The translations under genes and the position numbers were made by a program. A stretch of DNA of 32,692 bases, taken from positions 1-32,692 of the forward strand of contig JAEERC010000022.1 in NCBI GenBank assembly GCA_016285645.1, read 5' to 3'. Below are positions 23,625 to 31,403 of this stretch, in pieces; the first letter of the stretch is position 1, and the number at the start of each line of letters is the position of its first letter. The stretch is from Clostridiaceae bacterium (GTDB lineage Bacteria > Bacillota > Clostridia > Oscillospirales > Acutalibacteraceae). The notes under the pieces were generated by a model that saw nothing but the letters and a program-made list of their open reading frames with translations, had not been told where the DNA came from and did no database searches.

Positions 23625-24518
23625 TCAGCGCCGTTCGCGAGGTCGGCTTTTCGGATTTTCCGCGAAATGATTTGTATAGATGAACAGCGCGAGGGCTGCC
23701 GAGATGATGAGGAAATAGCCGGCGAAACTTAAAATGTCGGGCATATCGCCGAAGATGAAAAAGCCGAAAACGGCGGCGAAAATCACCTGCGAGTAATCAT
23801 AGACCGACACCTCTCTGCCGGGCGCGTTCGAATAGGCGGCGGTAATGGCGAACTGAGCCACCGCCGCGCACACTCCCGCGAGAACGAGGAGCAGAACCTG
23901 CTTCGCCGCCATCGGTTCGCCTTTCAAAATCACGAACGGCAGTACGGCTACGCACGAAAACGCCGAAAAGAACAGCACAATCACGCTGCCCCGCTCTCCC
24001 CTTGTGCCGAGGATGCGCACCATTGTATAGGCAAGGCCGGCCGACAGCCCGCCGAAAAGCCCGATAAGCGACGGGAAAAGCGCGGCGTTCGCGAAGGTCG
24101 GTTTTACAACGAGCATACTGCCCGCGAAAGCGACGGCAACAGCGATTATCTGTACGGGTCTGAGTTTTTCTTTGAGAATGAAAAACGAAAAAATCAGCAC
24201 AAAAAACGGCGACATCTTGTTGAGCATTGTCGCGTTTGGCAAAAGCAGGTTGTCAACCGCGTAAAAATTGCAGAGAATGCCCGCCGTGCCGAAGGCGGAG
24301 CGCAGGAGGAAAACGGGAATGTTCTTTTTGTCGATATGAATATTTTTTCTGTCTTTGATAACAACGGCGAGGGCGACGAGAGCGGCGACAAGGTTGCGGA
24401 AAAGACTTTTCTGCACGCTCGGCAGATCGCCCGACAGCCGCACGAATATATTCATAAGCGTAAAGAAAAAGGCGGAGCAGATTATCAGCAGCACCGCTTT
24501 TGTTTTGTTTTTGTTCAT
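23625..24518 (-). CDS. DMT-superfamily (EamA) transporter
   Basis: A 297-residue inner-membrane protein with about ten hydrophobic helices in two EamA repeats (about 1-135 and 150-285). The motif FNAV-like DNLLLPNATMLNKMSPFFV and late SQVIFAAVFGFFIFGDMPD are typical of RhaT/EamA permeases, which export or import small metabolites. The ATG at 24518 is preferred over a longer frame because AGGAG lies 7 nt upstream. Substrate unknown. It runs tail to tail into the phage lysis operon. Confidence 0.88.
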   Translation of the reverse strand: MNKNKTKAVLLIICSAFFFTLMNIFVRLSGDLPSVQKSLFRNLVAALVALAVVIKDRKNIHIDKKNIPVFLLRSAFGTAGILCNFYAVDNLLLPNATMLNKMSPFFVLIFSFFILKEKLRPVQIIAVAVAFAGSMLVVKPTFANAALFPSLIGLFGGLSAGLAYTMVRILGTRGERGSVIVLFFSAFSCVAVLPFVILKGEPMAAKQVLLLVLAGVCAAVAQFAITAAYSNAPGREVSVYDYSQVIFAAVFGFFIFGDMPDILSFAGYFLIISAALALFIYTNHFAENPKSRPRERR

Positions 24519-24591
24519 CCGCTCACTCCTTTGTCCTGATTTTTGCGCTGTGCTCGTTTGGCTGCCTCGTCCTTTGGGCGAGTTTTTGTAG

Positions 24592-24611
24592 GGCACGGAT
24601 TCTTCCGTGCC
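24592..24611. repeat. Palindrome GGCACGGATTCTTCCGTGCC with TGTAGG lead
   Basis: This is the reverse complement of the 17254 copy, including the TGTAGGG flank. It sits just upstream of the DMT transporter gene. Confidence 0.6.
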
Positions 24612-24659
24612 GTTTATACTTTGTTATAAACGAGGATTGGTTTTATATTAAACTTTGCG

Positions 24660-24764
24660 CAGACTCCTTCAGTCGCCTTCGGCGCCAGCTTTTTCTCCGA
24701 AAACGGGAACCCTTTTGTCGCTTACGCGACATTTCCCCTGACAGGGGAACAACCCAAAGGAGGA
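24660..24764. repeat. CCTCCTTT...GGAGTCTG element, copy 2 (inverted)
   Basis: It begins CAGACTCCTTCAGTCGCC and ends AAAGGAGGAG, the complement of the ends of the 17158 copy, with a longer interior containing extra hairpins (GTCGC/GCGAC, CCCCTG/CAGGGG). Confidence 0.55.
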
Positions 24765-24799
24765 GCCCACGACGGACGGGAATTTTGAGGTAAACGTAG

Positions 24800-24821
24800 G
24801 GCGGGATTCCCCAATCCCGCC
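24800..24821. repeat. CGTAGGG-tailed palindrome (GGCGGGATT/AATCCCGCC)
   Basis: A perfect 9-bp stem with a CCCC loop, preceded by CGTA. It has the same tail logic as the other small palindromes but a different stem. Confidence 0.6.
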
Positions 24822-24854
24822 GCTGTTTTAACGCAAAATCCTGTTTACGCCGTA

Positions 24855-24922
24855 GGGGTGCGGGTGTCCGGTGGACACCTCTGCCGCAGGCAGAAGCACC
24901 GACCGAGCCGGGAGGCGAGACC
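24855..24922. repeat. Structured repeat with two hairpins, copy 1
   Basis: It contains hairpin 1 (GGTGTCC-GGT-GGACACC), hairpin 2 (CTGCC-GCA-GGCAG) and the conserved tail CACCGACCGAGCCGG. The copy at 30231-30297 keeps the tail and framework but has changed both stems in a base-pairing-preserving way. Confidence 0.65.
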
Positions 24923-25064
24923 GAATATCATTCGCCCGCCACAAGGATGTCCGCGAGGACATATAATCCGGCGAAACTCCTTAACCGGTAATTCGGAATT
25001 GGGAATTCGGCATTCGGAATTAATACAGGTGAGGGCGGAGCCCTCCCTTAACTCCTCACTTAAA

Positions 25065-25086
25065 ACAGCCGCCCTCGGGCGGCTGT
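25065..25086 (-). terminator. Terminator after the ceramidase-like gene
   Basis: A perfect 10-bp stem (25065-25074 with 25077-25086) just past the stop at 25092. The minus-strand U-tract is only TTTT, so strength is moderate. Confidence 0.65.
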
Positions 25087-25091
25087 CTGTC

Positions 25092-26867
25092 TTATGCGTA
25101 TTCCTCTGCTATTTCCTGAACAACTTCCATAATCGCGCCGGCAGATTTCTCGCCCATCGAGATAAGCTCGTGGTAGTGGCCCCACGCTATGGACATAACA
25201 TAGTCGTTGCCGGGAATAACATAGCCGATGGCGTCGTTGCAGAGGCCGAAGCAGATTATCTGATCATCGCCGAACATTTCCGCAACGCAAGGGTATTCGA
25301 ACGCCTTGCCGGAGTAGGAATCCTCGGCTGTAAGTGAAGTGCCGCCGACTATGAGATCCTGGCAGACTTCGCCGGGAAGCATAACCGCCTTGAGATCCTT
25401 TCCTATTTCAACATAGCCGACCTCAACGCAGACCTCATATTTTTTGAAGCCCGTGGTGAGCACTTTGTAATTAGCGAGGTTCAGTTTGCCGCAGAGGATG
25501 ATGAGCGGATTTGTTACGGGCACATACGCCTCTTTGATTACGAGGTTGAATATCGGGTCAACATCAACCGCCTCAACGGGCTCCCAGTTTTCGCACCAGA
25601 GCGTGTATCCGCCGCCGTGCTCCTCGGCGTATGCCATTTCCGCTTCAAGTTCCTCTTCGTTGTAGAGGATATCTTTAAGCTCGCCTGTTTTGATTTCGCC
25701 GAGCGTCATATTCATAGCGAGAGCGATTTTGCCCATCTCCCTGCCGTAACGGGCGGACTGCTCCGCTCTCCAGTAGGTGGGCTGATTGTCGCCGGTAAGA
25801 CCGCGCGCCATATAGATTCCGGCTATGGCGCCCTGCAGGAACATGCAGTTGTAGCCCGCTTCGGCGAGTGTTTCACCCATATAGTATATGTATTCGCCGC
25901 TGAGCTGTCTGCCGGTGTTCACCGCGTCATCCTGTAAAACAAAATCCGTGGCGAGTCCCGCAACATCCGGGTGCGCGGCAATGTTGAGAATCAAAGTCGG
26001 GTCCTGAGTTTCGTCATCGGGTGTGAACTCGAGTTTTACCATATCCGTCATAAGCGCCGAGGCGGAGGGACGGTTTTTGTTGTTGAAATAGCCGTCGCCT
26101 ATATCCTTGCGCGAATAGGTCATAGTGCCCGTCACCATGGAATCGCACGCCGCGAGCATCGCGTCCGAAACGCGGTCATAGAGGAACTCCATATAAGCGG
26201 CGTCCGTGCCCTGCTCGGGTGTGCCGAGGTGCGTCACGGCGAGGGGAAGGTTCTTCATAATCTTGCCCATGAGGTTCGTCCACAGACCTTCGGTGTCAAC
26301 GCAGGAGTGGGCGTGGGTCGATTCGACATTTATCGCGGCGAACTCGTATTTGCCGCCCGCCTTTTCCACAAGCGCCTTGCGGATTTCCTTTATGTCGCCG
26401 TTCGCCATACCGATACAGTCGATTGTGGCAAAGAGCGAAATGCCTCTGCCGCTGCCGTCCTCAATGGCGATGACTCTCGCCTTCATATCGTCGAGAACAT
26501 CCTCAATATTGTTGGTGAAAAGGTTTTCAATAACAATATAGCCGCCGAGATAGTAGGTATGCTCCTGCCAGTCGAGGGGCACAAGACTTGTGTTGGCGTA
26601 GCCGAGTTTCCACTGAGCGCCTTCCGCGGGCTCGTCGAGGAACTCGCCCGTGCCCGGGTAGAAATCCTCATTCACAAATTCATCCTTGGGCGTGAAGTCC
26701 CTGCCGTCGGGAACAAGGGCGTTTATGCCGCCGATAAGTCCCTTGACTATGCCGCCGAGGAGCCCCGAGCCGATTCTCTGACCCGTTGACTGAGTCGCCT
26801 GCACGCCTCCGAAGGCAAGCCCGAAAACCATAGTGAAAACAAGTAAAACCGAAACAGCTTTTTTCAT
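25092..26867 (-). CDS. Secreted neutral/alkaline ceramidase-like hydrolase
   Basis: A 591-residue protein with a signal peptide (about 1-24). The catalytic region resembles the zinc-dependent neutral/alkaline ceramidase family, which splits ceramide into sphingosine and fatty acid: a THAHS motif at 184-188 corresponds to the family's THTHSGPG zinc/active-site segment, and a second likely ligand is the His of LNIAAHPDV near 297. The motif FLQGAIAG (about 343-350) fits the conserved region of the family. The canonical SGPG after THAH is replaced by SCVD, so specificity may differ (other amides or lactones). It has its own promoter and terminator. Extracellular action is inferred. Confidence 0.78.
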   Translation of the reverse strand: MKKAVSVLLVFTMVFGLAFGGVQATQSTGQRIGSGLLGGIVKGLIGGINALVPDGRDFTPKDEFVNEDFYPGTGEFLDEPAEGAQWKLGYANTSLVPLDWQEHTYYLGGYIVIENLFTNNIEDVLDDMKARVIAIEDGSGRGISLFATIDCIGMANGDIKEIRKALVEKAGGKYEFAAINVESTHAHSCVDTEGLWTNLMGKIMKNLPLAVTHLGTPEQGTDAAYMEFLYDRVSDAMLAACDSMVTGTMTYSRKDIGDGYFNNKNRPSASALMTDMVKLEFTPDDETQDPTLILNIAAHPDVAGLATDFVLQDDAVNTGRQLSGEYIYYMGETLAEAGYNCMFLQGAIAGIYMARGLTGDNQPTYWRAEQSARYGREMGKIALAMNMTLGEIKTGELKDILYNEEELEAEMAYAEEHGGGYTLWCENWEPVEAVDVDPIFNLVIKEAYVPVTNPLIILCGKLNLANYKVLTTGFKKYEVCVEVGYVEIGKDLKAVMLPGEVCQDLIVGGTSLTAEDSYSGKAFEYPCVAEMFGDDQIICFGLCNDAIGYVIPGNDYVMSIAWGHYHELISMGEKSAGAIMEVVQEIAEEYA

Positions 26868-26908
26868 TTGAGTTACATCCTTTCGGAAAAGTATGTTTAC
26901 AACTGTTA

Positions 26909-26937
26909 ATAATAACAGATAAATTCTTTCTTGTAAA
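26909..26937 (-). promoter_or_regulatory. Promoter of the ceramidase-like gene
   Basis: TTTACA (26932-26937 on minus) and TATTAT (26909-26914) with 17 bp spacing, about 40 bp upstream of the ATG at 26867. Confidence 0.65.
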
Positions 26938-26966
26938 TAATCAAAAAGCGGGGCGGGTGTATGTGT

Positions 26967-27821
26967 TTACTCATAATCCCTTACGAACGCCGCTATCACA
27001 TCGCTGTCCGCTCCGTAGCTCTGCAGTGCGACAACCCTGTTCTGTTCGGGGGCGACAATCACCTTCTGCCCGCACATTCCGCCCTTGAAATAAACCCTGT
27101 GAGTCGGGTCGAAATCGATTGAGTAGTCCTTTTCAATCGCCCTGTTCACCCACTTCTCCGACAGAATCCTTTCGCCGCGGTAAAGTCCGCCGTCGCGGTA
27201 GAGCATGCCGAGTTTCACAATGTCCTCGCTGCCGATGTACAGCCCCGTGGCGCCTATGGGGTAGCCCTCGGGGCAGTGCGCCCAGGCCGCCTGCGCGAAG
27301 CCCGCCTTGAAAAAGAACTCCTCCCAGAGGAAGTCGTCAAGGCGCGTTCCCGTTTTTTCGGAGACAATGCGCGAGAGCACATAGTAAGCGCCGTCGGTGT
27401 AGATGCTGCCCTCGCCCGGCGCGTATTCAAGTTTCGCCGAAAGGGCGTAGGAGAGAAAATCCTTGCCGAACTCACTCGCGTGGGTTACATCTATGTCGAG
27501 AAACTGCGGCGGAAAGCCGAGGCGGTGCGTCAGCGCCATTTCAACGGTTGCCCCTTTGAGCCGTTCATCGGCGTTTTCGGGGAATCTGCCCTCAAAAATA
27601 TCGCCGAGGGTCTCGTCAAGGCGCAGAAGCCCTCTGTCCCAAAGTATTCCGATTGCCGTGACCGTGAAGAGTTTTGAAATCGAGTAGCAGTTCTGGCAGG
27701 GGTTCGCGGGCGTGAATTCCGCCGTTTCAATCTCCCCGTCGCCCTGCACCTCGGATATTCTTATAACATTGAAGGGCTGCTTTTTTACAAATTCGGTTAT
27801 ATCCTCAAGAAATCTGCTCAT
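26967..27821 (-). CDS. Serine hydrolase, beta-lactamase/class C PBP-like
   Basis: A 284-residue member of the serine beta-lactamase-like superfamily, mostly esterases and D-amino-acid peptidases. The SxxK motif is S47-I-S-K50. The second motif is YTD (in SIYTDGAYYVLSR) where YxN/YxS is usual. A KGG in YFKGGMCGQ probably replaces KTG. No signal peptide is seen, so it is likely cytoplasmic, unusual for a wall enzyme and pointing to an esterase. ATG overlaps the cdd stop by 4 nt with GGAGGGG upstream, so it is co-translated with nucleoside-salvage genes. Confidence 0.82.
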   Translation of the reverse strand: MSRFLEDITEFVKKQPFNVIRISEVQGDGEIETAEFTPANPCQNCYSISKLFTVTAIGILWDRGLLRLDETLGDIFEGRFPENADERLKGATVEMALTHRLGFPPQFLDIDVTHASEFGKDFLSYALSAKLEYAPGEGSIYTDGAYYVLSRIVSEKTGTRLDDFLWEEFFFKAGFAQAAWAHCPEGYPIGATGLYIGSEDIVKLGMLYRDGGLYRGERILSEKWVNRAIEKDYSIDFDPTHRVYFKGGMCGQKVIVAPEQNRVVALQSYGADSDVIAAFVRDYE

Positions 27822-28243
27822 TTTTCTTCCCCTCCGCCGTCAAGATTCGCCGCTCCGAACGAGTGCGGCAGAAGTTCGGACAGTGCGTATACAACATAAT
27901 CGTCCTCGCTTTTCGCCGTGATTATCTCAAAATCCGGCGCGCAGAATTCAGCCATTACCTGCCTGCACACGCCGCACGGGAAGGAGTAGTTTTCGACTTT
28001 TCCGTCCTTTCCGCCGACAACCGCGATTTTAACAAAATCGCGGCGCCCCTCACTGACCGCCTTGAATATTGCCGTTCTCTCGGCGCAGACCGTAGGCCCG
28101 TACGCGGCGTTTTCTATGTTGCAGCCCGTAACAACCTCGCCGTTTCCGAGCAGCAGCGCCGCGCCGACCTTGTGGCGCGAATACGGAGCGTACGCCCTTT
28201 GCATCGCCTCAAAAGCCGCTTTTATAAGAGCTCTGTCATCCAT
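27818..28243 (-). CDS. cdd: Cytidine deaminase
   Basis: A 141-residue cytosolic enzyme converting cytidine and deoxycytidine to uridine and deoxyuridine. The zinc site is complete: C53-A-E55 (catalytic Glu) and P-C90-x2-C93. The substrate-binding motif GCNIENAAYG at 40-49 is textbook. It is a short tetrameric-type Cdd. AAAGGGTG precedes the ATG. It lies between deoB and the serine hydrolase in one operon. Confidence 0.96.
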   Translation of the reverse strand: MDDRALIKAAFEAMQRAYAPYSRHKVGAALLLGNGEVVTGCNIENAAYGPTVCAERTAIFKAVSEGRRDFVKIAVVGGKDGKVENYSFPCGVCRQVMAEFCAPDFEIITAKSEDDYVVYALSELLPHSFGAANLDGGGEEK

Positions 28244-28247
28244 TTTA

Positions 28248-29381
28248 TCACCCTTTTATTCCGAGTTCTTCAAGAATTATGTCGTTTATATGGTTGAAGC
28301 CGTCCAGCGTGCCGAGATTGCGGGGCTTTATCCCCTTCGAGTACATAAGCATACTCACATACTCCCTCGTGTGGTCGGTGGAGGCGGTGAATCCCGGGTC
28401 GCAGCCGTGATCCGCCGTGATTATCAGCAGGTCGTCCTCGCTGATAAGTGGCAGGATTCTGCCGAGAGTTATGTCAAAACGAGTGAGCGCGGCGGCATAG
28501 CCGTCAACGTCGTTTCTGTGGCCGTAAAGCATATCGAAATCCACAAGATTTACAAAGCACAGCCCGTGAAAATCCTTCTCAATATATTCGAGAACTCGGT
28601 TTTCGCCGTCCGCGTTTCCCGTGGTCGGAACACTTTCGGTAAAGCCCCTGCCCGCGAAAATGTCATATATTTTGCCGACCGATATACTGTCCATACCCGC
28701 GGCTTTAACTTTGTCGGGCAGAGTGCCCTCGGGCGGCTCGAGCGAAAAATCGTGGCGTCGCGGCGTGCGCGTAAAGCCGTTTTCCGCGTCGCCTTCAAAG
28801 GGTCTCGCTATAACCCTGCCCACGGCATTGTCACCCGTGAGTATCTTTCTCGCCGTTTTGCAGTATTCATAGAGTTCTTCGGGCGGCACAATACTCTCGT
28901 GCGCGGCAATCTGAAAAACGCTGTCCGCGGAGGTATATACAATCAGTTTGCCCGTTTCAAGGTGCTCTTTTCCGTAGTCGGCTATAACCTGTGTGCCCGA
29001 ATACGGCTTGTTGCACAGCACGCCTCTGCCCGTCCGCTTCGAAAACTCCTCAATTACATCTTCGGGGAAGCCGCCGGGATATGTCGGGAACTTCCTTTCG
29101 GAGATTTTGCCCGCTATCTCCCAGTGGCCGACGGTTGTATCCTTGCCCGCGGAGAGTTCGCGCAATCTCGCGTAAACGCCAATCGGCTCCTTTTCGCCCT
29201 CAAGGCAGGTCACGCCGTCCACATTGAAAAGCCCGAGTTTTTTAAGGTTCGGGCAGTTGAATTTATCGTTTGCCGCCACGGAAGCGAGAGTATTTGCCCC
29301 CTCATCGCCGAAAGCGGCGGCATCGGGTGCCTCGCCCACTCCGAAACTGTCAAGCACAATAAGAAACACTCGTTTTTTCAT
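28248..29381 (-). CDS. deoB: Phosphopentomutase
   Basis: A 377-residue enzyme of the alkaline-phosphatase superfamily that moves phosphate between C1 and C5 of ribose or deoxyribose. It starts with the metal motif FLIVLDSFGVGEAPDA (Asp11), has DTTVGHWE around 91-98 with the phospho-accepting Thr, and ends with the metal ligands ADHGCDP and TDHTREY. Length is slightly below the usual ~390. ATG overlaps the upstream gene by 4 nt (ATGA). With cdd it feeds nucleoside sugars to central metabolism. Confidence 0.96.
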   Translation of the reverse strand: MKKRVFLIVLDSFGVGEAPDAAAFGDEGANTLASVAANDKFNCPNLKKLGLFNVDGVTCLEGEKEPIGVYARLRELSAGKDTTVGHWEIAGKISERKFPTYPGGFPEDVIEEFSKRTGRGVLCNKPYSGTQVIADYGKEHLETGKLIVYTSADSVFQIAAHESIVPPEELYEYCKTARKILTGDNAVGRVIARPFEGDAENGFTRTPRRHDFSLEPPEGTLPDKVKAAGMDSISVGKIYDIFAGRGFTESVPTTGNADGENRVLEYIEKDFHGLCFVNLVDFDMLYGHRNDVDGYAAALTRFDITLGRILPLISEDDLLIITADHGCDPGFTASTDHTREYVSMLMYSKGIKPRNLGTLDGFNHINDIILEELGIKG

Positions 29382-30175
29382 ATCTTCACCTTATAGACCT
29401 TGCGGCTCTCCGTCTCTGTTCTCTCGTCCGCTTTAACCTCTTTGAAACTCCAGGTTGACCAGTCGCCCCACCTGCGGAAATCGTAGGTTTTGCTCGCCAC
29501 CTGAAAATAATAGACTGTGTAGGGCGACTCCACCTGAGTTACCGTCTCGTTCTCGGTTATTTCGCCCTCCTTGTTGACCCCCGCCTTGAACCAGATTACC
29601 CCGTCCTCGTCAACGCGGGTGCGGCGGTCGTCAATCATTTTGCCCTGCGGCAGTTCATAGGAGAGCACAAGGTATTCCCATTCCCCGCCGCCGTGCGCCT
29701 CCGTATATGTGTAAACCTTTTCCGAGTTTTCGTTATAGTAGCGGTAATGCTTGTAATTGTACTGAACCTTGTCGATTATCTCGGTTTTGGTCACCTCGCG
29801 GTATCTGATCATTTCCGGGTCGGATTCCTTTATAAAGGAGTCGGAGGTCGTCTCTATTTCCTCGCTCCAGACGGTGTTTGTGTTGTAAAGTTCCCAGCCG
29901 TTGAGTTCGGGCGAGGAAAGCCCCGTCGCGTATTCATATCTCCTGAAGCGGTACTGACTTGCGGTTTCAAGCACCTCGGCGCCGTCGGGAAGATTCTCCC
30001 GCGTGAACCACTTGTAATTTTCACTCTGCGCGGACGCCTCCGCTTCCCTCTGCTGCCTCTGCTCCTTCTCCCCGAGAAGCACAAAGCCCGCAATAACAAA
30101 CACGGTGATTATCACCATGACGAAAACCGCGCAAACAGCCGCGGCAAAGCGCATACGCTCCCGCGATTCCTCCAT
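29378..30175 (-). CDS. Membrane-anchored protein of unknown function
   Basis: A 265-residue protein; the ATG at 30175 is chosen because GGAGG lies 8 nt upstream. The N-terminus is a short charged cytoplasmic tail then one strong membrane helix (about 11-34). The outside part is Tyr-, Glu-, Trp- and Arg-rich with many strand-like blocks, and no recognised domain. It is first gene of the deoB-cdd operon but nothing links it to nucleoside metabolism. Upstream lies a 420-bp repeat-rich gap. Confidence 0.75.
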   Translation of the reverse strand: MEESRERMRFAAAVCAVFVMVIITVFVIAGFVLLGEKEQRQQREAEASAQSENYKWFTRENLPDGAEVLETASQYRFRRYEYATGLSSPELNGWELYNTNTVWSEEIETTSDSFIKESDPEMIRYREVTKTEIIDKVQYNYKHYRYYNENSEKVYTYTEAHGGGEWEYLVLSYELPQGKMIDDRRTRVDEDGVIWFKAGVNKEGEITENETVTQVESPYTVYYFQVASKTYDFRRWGDWSTWSFKEVKADERTETESRKVYKVKI

Positions 30176-30230
30176 GGCAACAACCTCCTTTTGTTTAATG
30201 AGTAATGAGTGATGAGTAATGAGCAATTAA

Positions 30231-30297
30231 GGGGTGCGGGTCTCCGGTGGAGACCTTCGGCGAAGCCGAAAGCACCGACCGAGCCGGCAGGCGAGAC
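30231..30297. repeat. Structured repeat with two hairpins, copy 2
   Basis: It has hairpin 1 (GGTCTCC-GGT-GGAGACC), hairpin 2 (TTCGG-CGAAG-CCGAA) and the same CACCGACCGAGCCGG tail as the 24855 copy, in the same orientation. Confidence 0.65.
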
Positions 30298-30339
30298 AAC
30301 AAAGCGCCGATTGTATGTCCTCACGGACGTCCTTGTTTC

Positions 30340-30366
30340 GGCGGCGTTGGGGAACACCGCCCTACG
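30340..30366. repeat. CCCTACG-tailed palindrome
   Basis: GGCGGCGTT pairs with AACACCGCC across a GGGG loop (one mismatch), followed by CTACG. It belongs to the same small-palindrome family as the copies at 17254, 17308, 24592 and 24800. Confidence 0.55.
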
Positions 30367-30536
30367 CTTACATCAAATATTCCGTCCGTAACAGCCCTCT
30401 CCGAGAACGGGGGCGAAGCGCCGAAGCGCGTCCTTAACTTCTCATTTCTCACTTCTCACTCCTCATTCTATTCTATACTCCTTTCCCCTTTATATCAACC
30501 TTTTTACCCCGATTTTTCCTCCCGCGCGAAATATTG

Positions 30537-30565
30537 TTGATAATCTCGCGCCCGCGGTGTATAAT
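30537..30565 (+). promoter_or_regulatory. Promoter of the SGNH hydrolase gene
   Basis: TTGATA (30537-30542) and TATAAT (30560-30565) with 17 bp spacing, 30 bp upstream of the ATG. Confidence 0.8.
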
Positions 30566-30595
30566 ATAAGCGAAAAATGAAAAGGAGGTAACATT

Positions 30596-31360
30596 ATGAA
30601 AACAATGCGTAAACTGCTCTGCGTTTTCCTTGCCGCTGTTCTGCTCTCCGGCTCCTTCGCCCTGTGCGCGGCGGCCGCGAAAAGACCCACCTATCTCCTG
30701 CTCGGCGACTCCATCGCCTACGGCGCGGGGCTTACGAATCCCAGGCAGGCGTGTTACGGCAGAATCGTCGCGAACACCAACAATTACAACTACATAAACG
30801 ATGCCGTCAGCGGCACAACGAGCGCCCTGCTCCTCTCCTCGCTCAAGGACGACCTCATCATCAAGGATGTAAAAAGCGCCGACATAATCACGATTTCCAC
30901 GGGCGGCAACGACTTCCTCACCAAAAACTGGGTCGCGATGGGGCTCAGGGGTATGGCTACGGGCAACTGGAAATCCCTTGACCCGATAGCGAAGACCTAC
31001 AAAAGCAACCTCACCTCAATAATCAAAACAATCAAAAAATACAATTCAAAGGCGACGGTCATAGTCCAGACCGTCTATAACCCGCATACCGACAAATTTG
31101 AAGAGGCGTTCCAGCAGGGTGTTGACCGCATAAACAGTGCGATCAAGGCGGTTAAAAAATCCACGGGCGGGTTCGTCATCGCCGATGTGGGCAAGGTCAT
31201 CTCAGGCCACTCCGAGTATATAGCCATTGACACCATTCACCCCAACGCCGACGGCAATACAGCGATCGCCAAATATATGCTCAAATTCCTCAAAGACCTT
31301 GGCCTTGGCACAAAAACCACCCCGGTAATCACCGTAAAACCCAAAAGCATATTAAAATAA
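30596..31360 (+). CDS. Secreted SGNH/GDSL-family hydrolase
   Basis: A 254-residue enzyme with a signal peptide (about 1-27). Block I is GDSIAYG at 37-43 (nucleophile Ser39), the oxyanion Gly and Asn lie in VSGTT (about 71-75) and GGND (103-106), and the acid/base pair is Asp212 and His215 in DTIHPN. All SGNH residues are present, so it is probably an active extracellular lipase, esterase or carbohydrate deacetylase. AAGGAGG precedes the ATG. It stands alone between a promoter and a bidirectional terminator. Confidence 0.9.
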   Translation: MKTMRKLLCVFLAAVLLSGSFALCAAAAKRPTYLLLGDSIAYGAGLTNPRQACYGRIVANTNNYNYINDAVSGTTSALLLSSLKDDLIIKDVKSADIITISTGGNDFLTKNWVAMGLRGMATGNWKSLDPIAKTYKSNLTSIIKTIKKYNSKATVIVQTVYNPHTDKFEEAFQQGVDRINSAIKAVKKSTGGFVIADVGKVISGHSEYIAIDTIHPNADGNTAIAKYMLKFLKDLGLGTKTTPVITVKPKSILK

Positions 31361-31373
31361 TTCTGTAACAAAA

Positions 31374-31398
31374 ACTCCGCGGGACTTCCCCGCGGAGT
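31374..31398. terminator. Bidirectional terminator
   Basis: A perfect 10-bp stem (ACTCCGCGGG, 31374-31383, with 31389-31398). T-rich tracts occur in both directions: CTTTCTT on plus and TTTTTGTT on minus. It serves the convergent SGNH and GDPD genes. Confidence 0.9.
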
Positions 31399-31403
31399 CT
31401 TTC

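Larger units (their letters stand above)
24519..25091. other. Gene-free interval dense in palindromic repeats
   Basis: No convincing gene in this 573-bp gap. It holds a TGTAGGG-tailed palindrome (24592-24611), a CCTCCTTT-family element (24660-24764), a CGTAGGG-tailed palindrome (24800-24821), a structured repeat (24855-24922), near-repeats of AATTCGGAATT (about 24991-25020), a GAGGGC/GCCCTC hairpin (25031-25045) and a terminator (25065-25086). A second hairpin ATGTCC/GGACAT (about 24946-24961) follows the structured repeat. Confidence 0.7.
30176..30595. other. Gene-free interval with repeats
   Basis: No gene is supported in this 420-bp gap. It contains degenerate tandem ATGAGTA-type units (about 30199-30225), a structured repeat (30231-30297), hairpin ATGTCC/GGACGT (about 30315-30330), a CCCTACG-tailed palindrome (30340-30366), a pyrimidine-rich run of TCTCA(T/C)T units (about 30438-30475) and the promoter of the SGNH gene. 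Confidence 0.65.

Noticed and set aside
27860-27884. CGAAC ... GTTCG dyad as a second LexA box
   Set aside because: The half-sites are separated by 13 nt instead of 4 and lie inside the cdd coding region.
28062-29396. Long plus-strand open frame (444 codons) opposite cdd and deoB
   Set aside because: It lies antisense to two textbook enzymes with full motifs, has no ribosome site of note, and its protein shows no domain; it reflects codon bias of the real genes.
30199-30475. Short repeated units as a CRISPR array
   Set aside because: Units are 7-10 bp, degenerate and contiguous, with no regular spacers and no cas genes.
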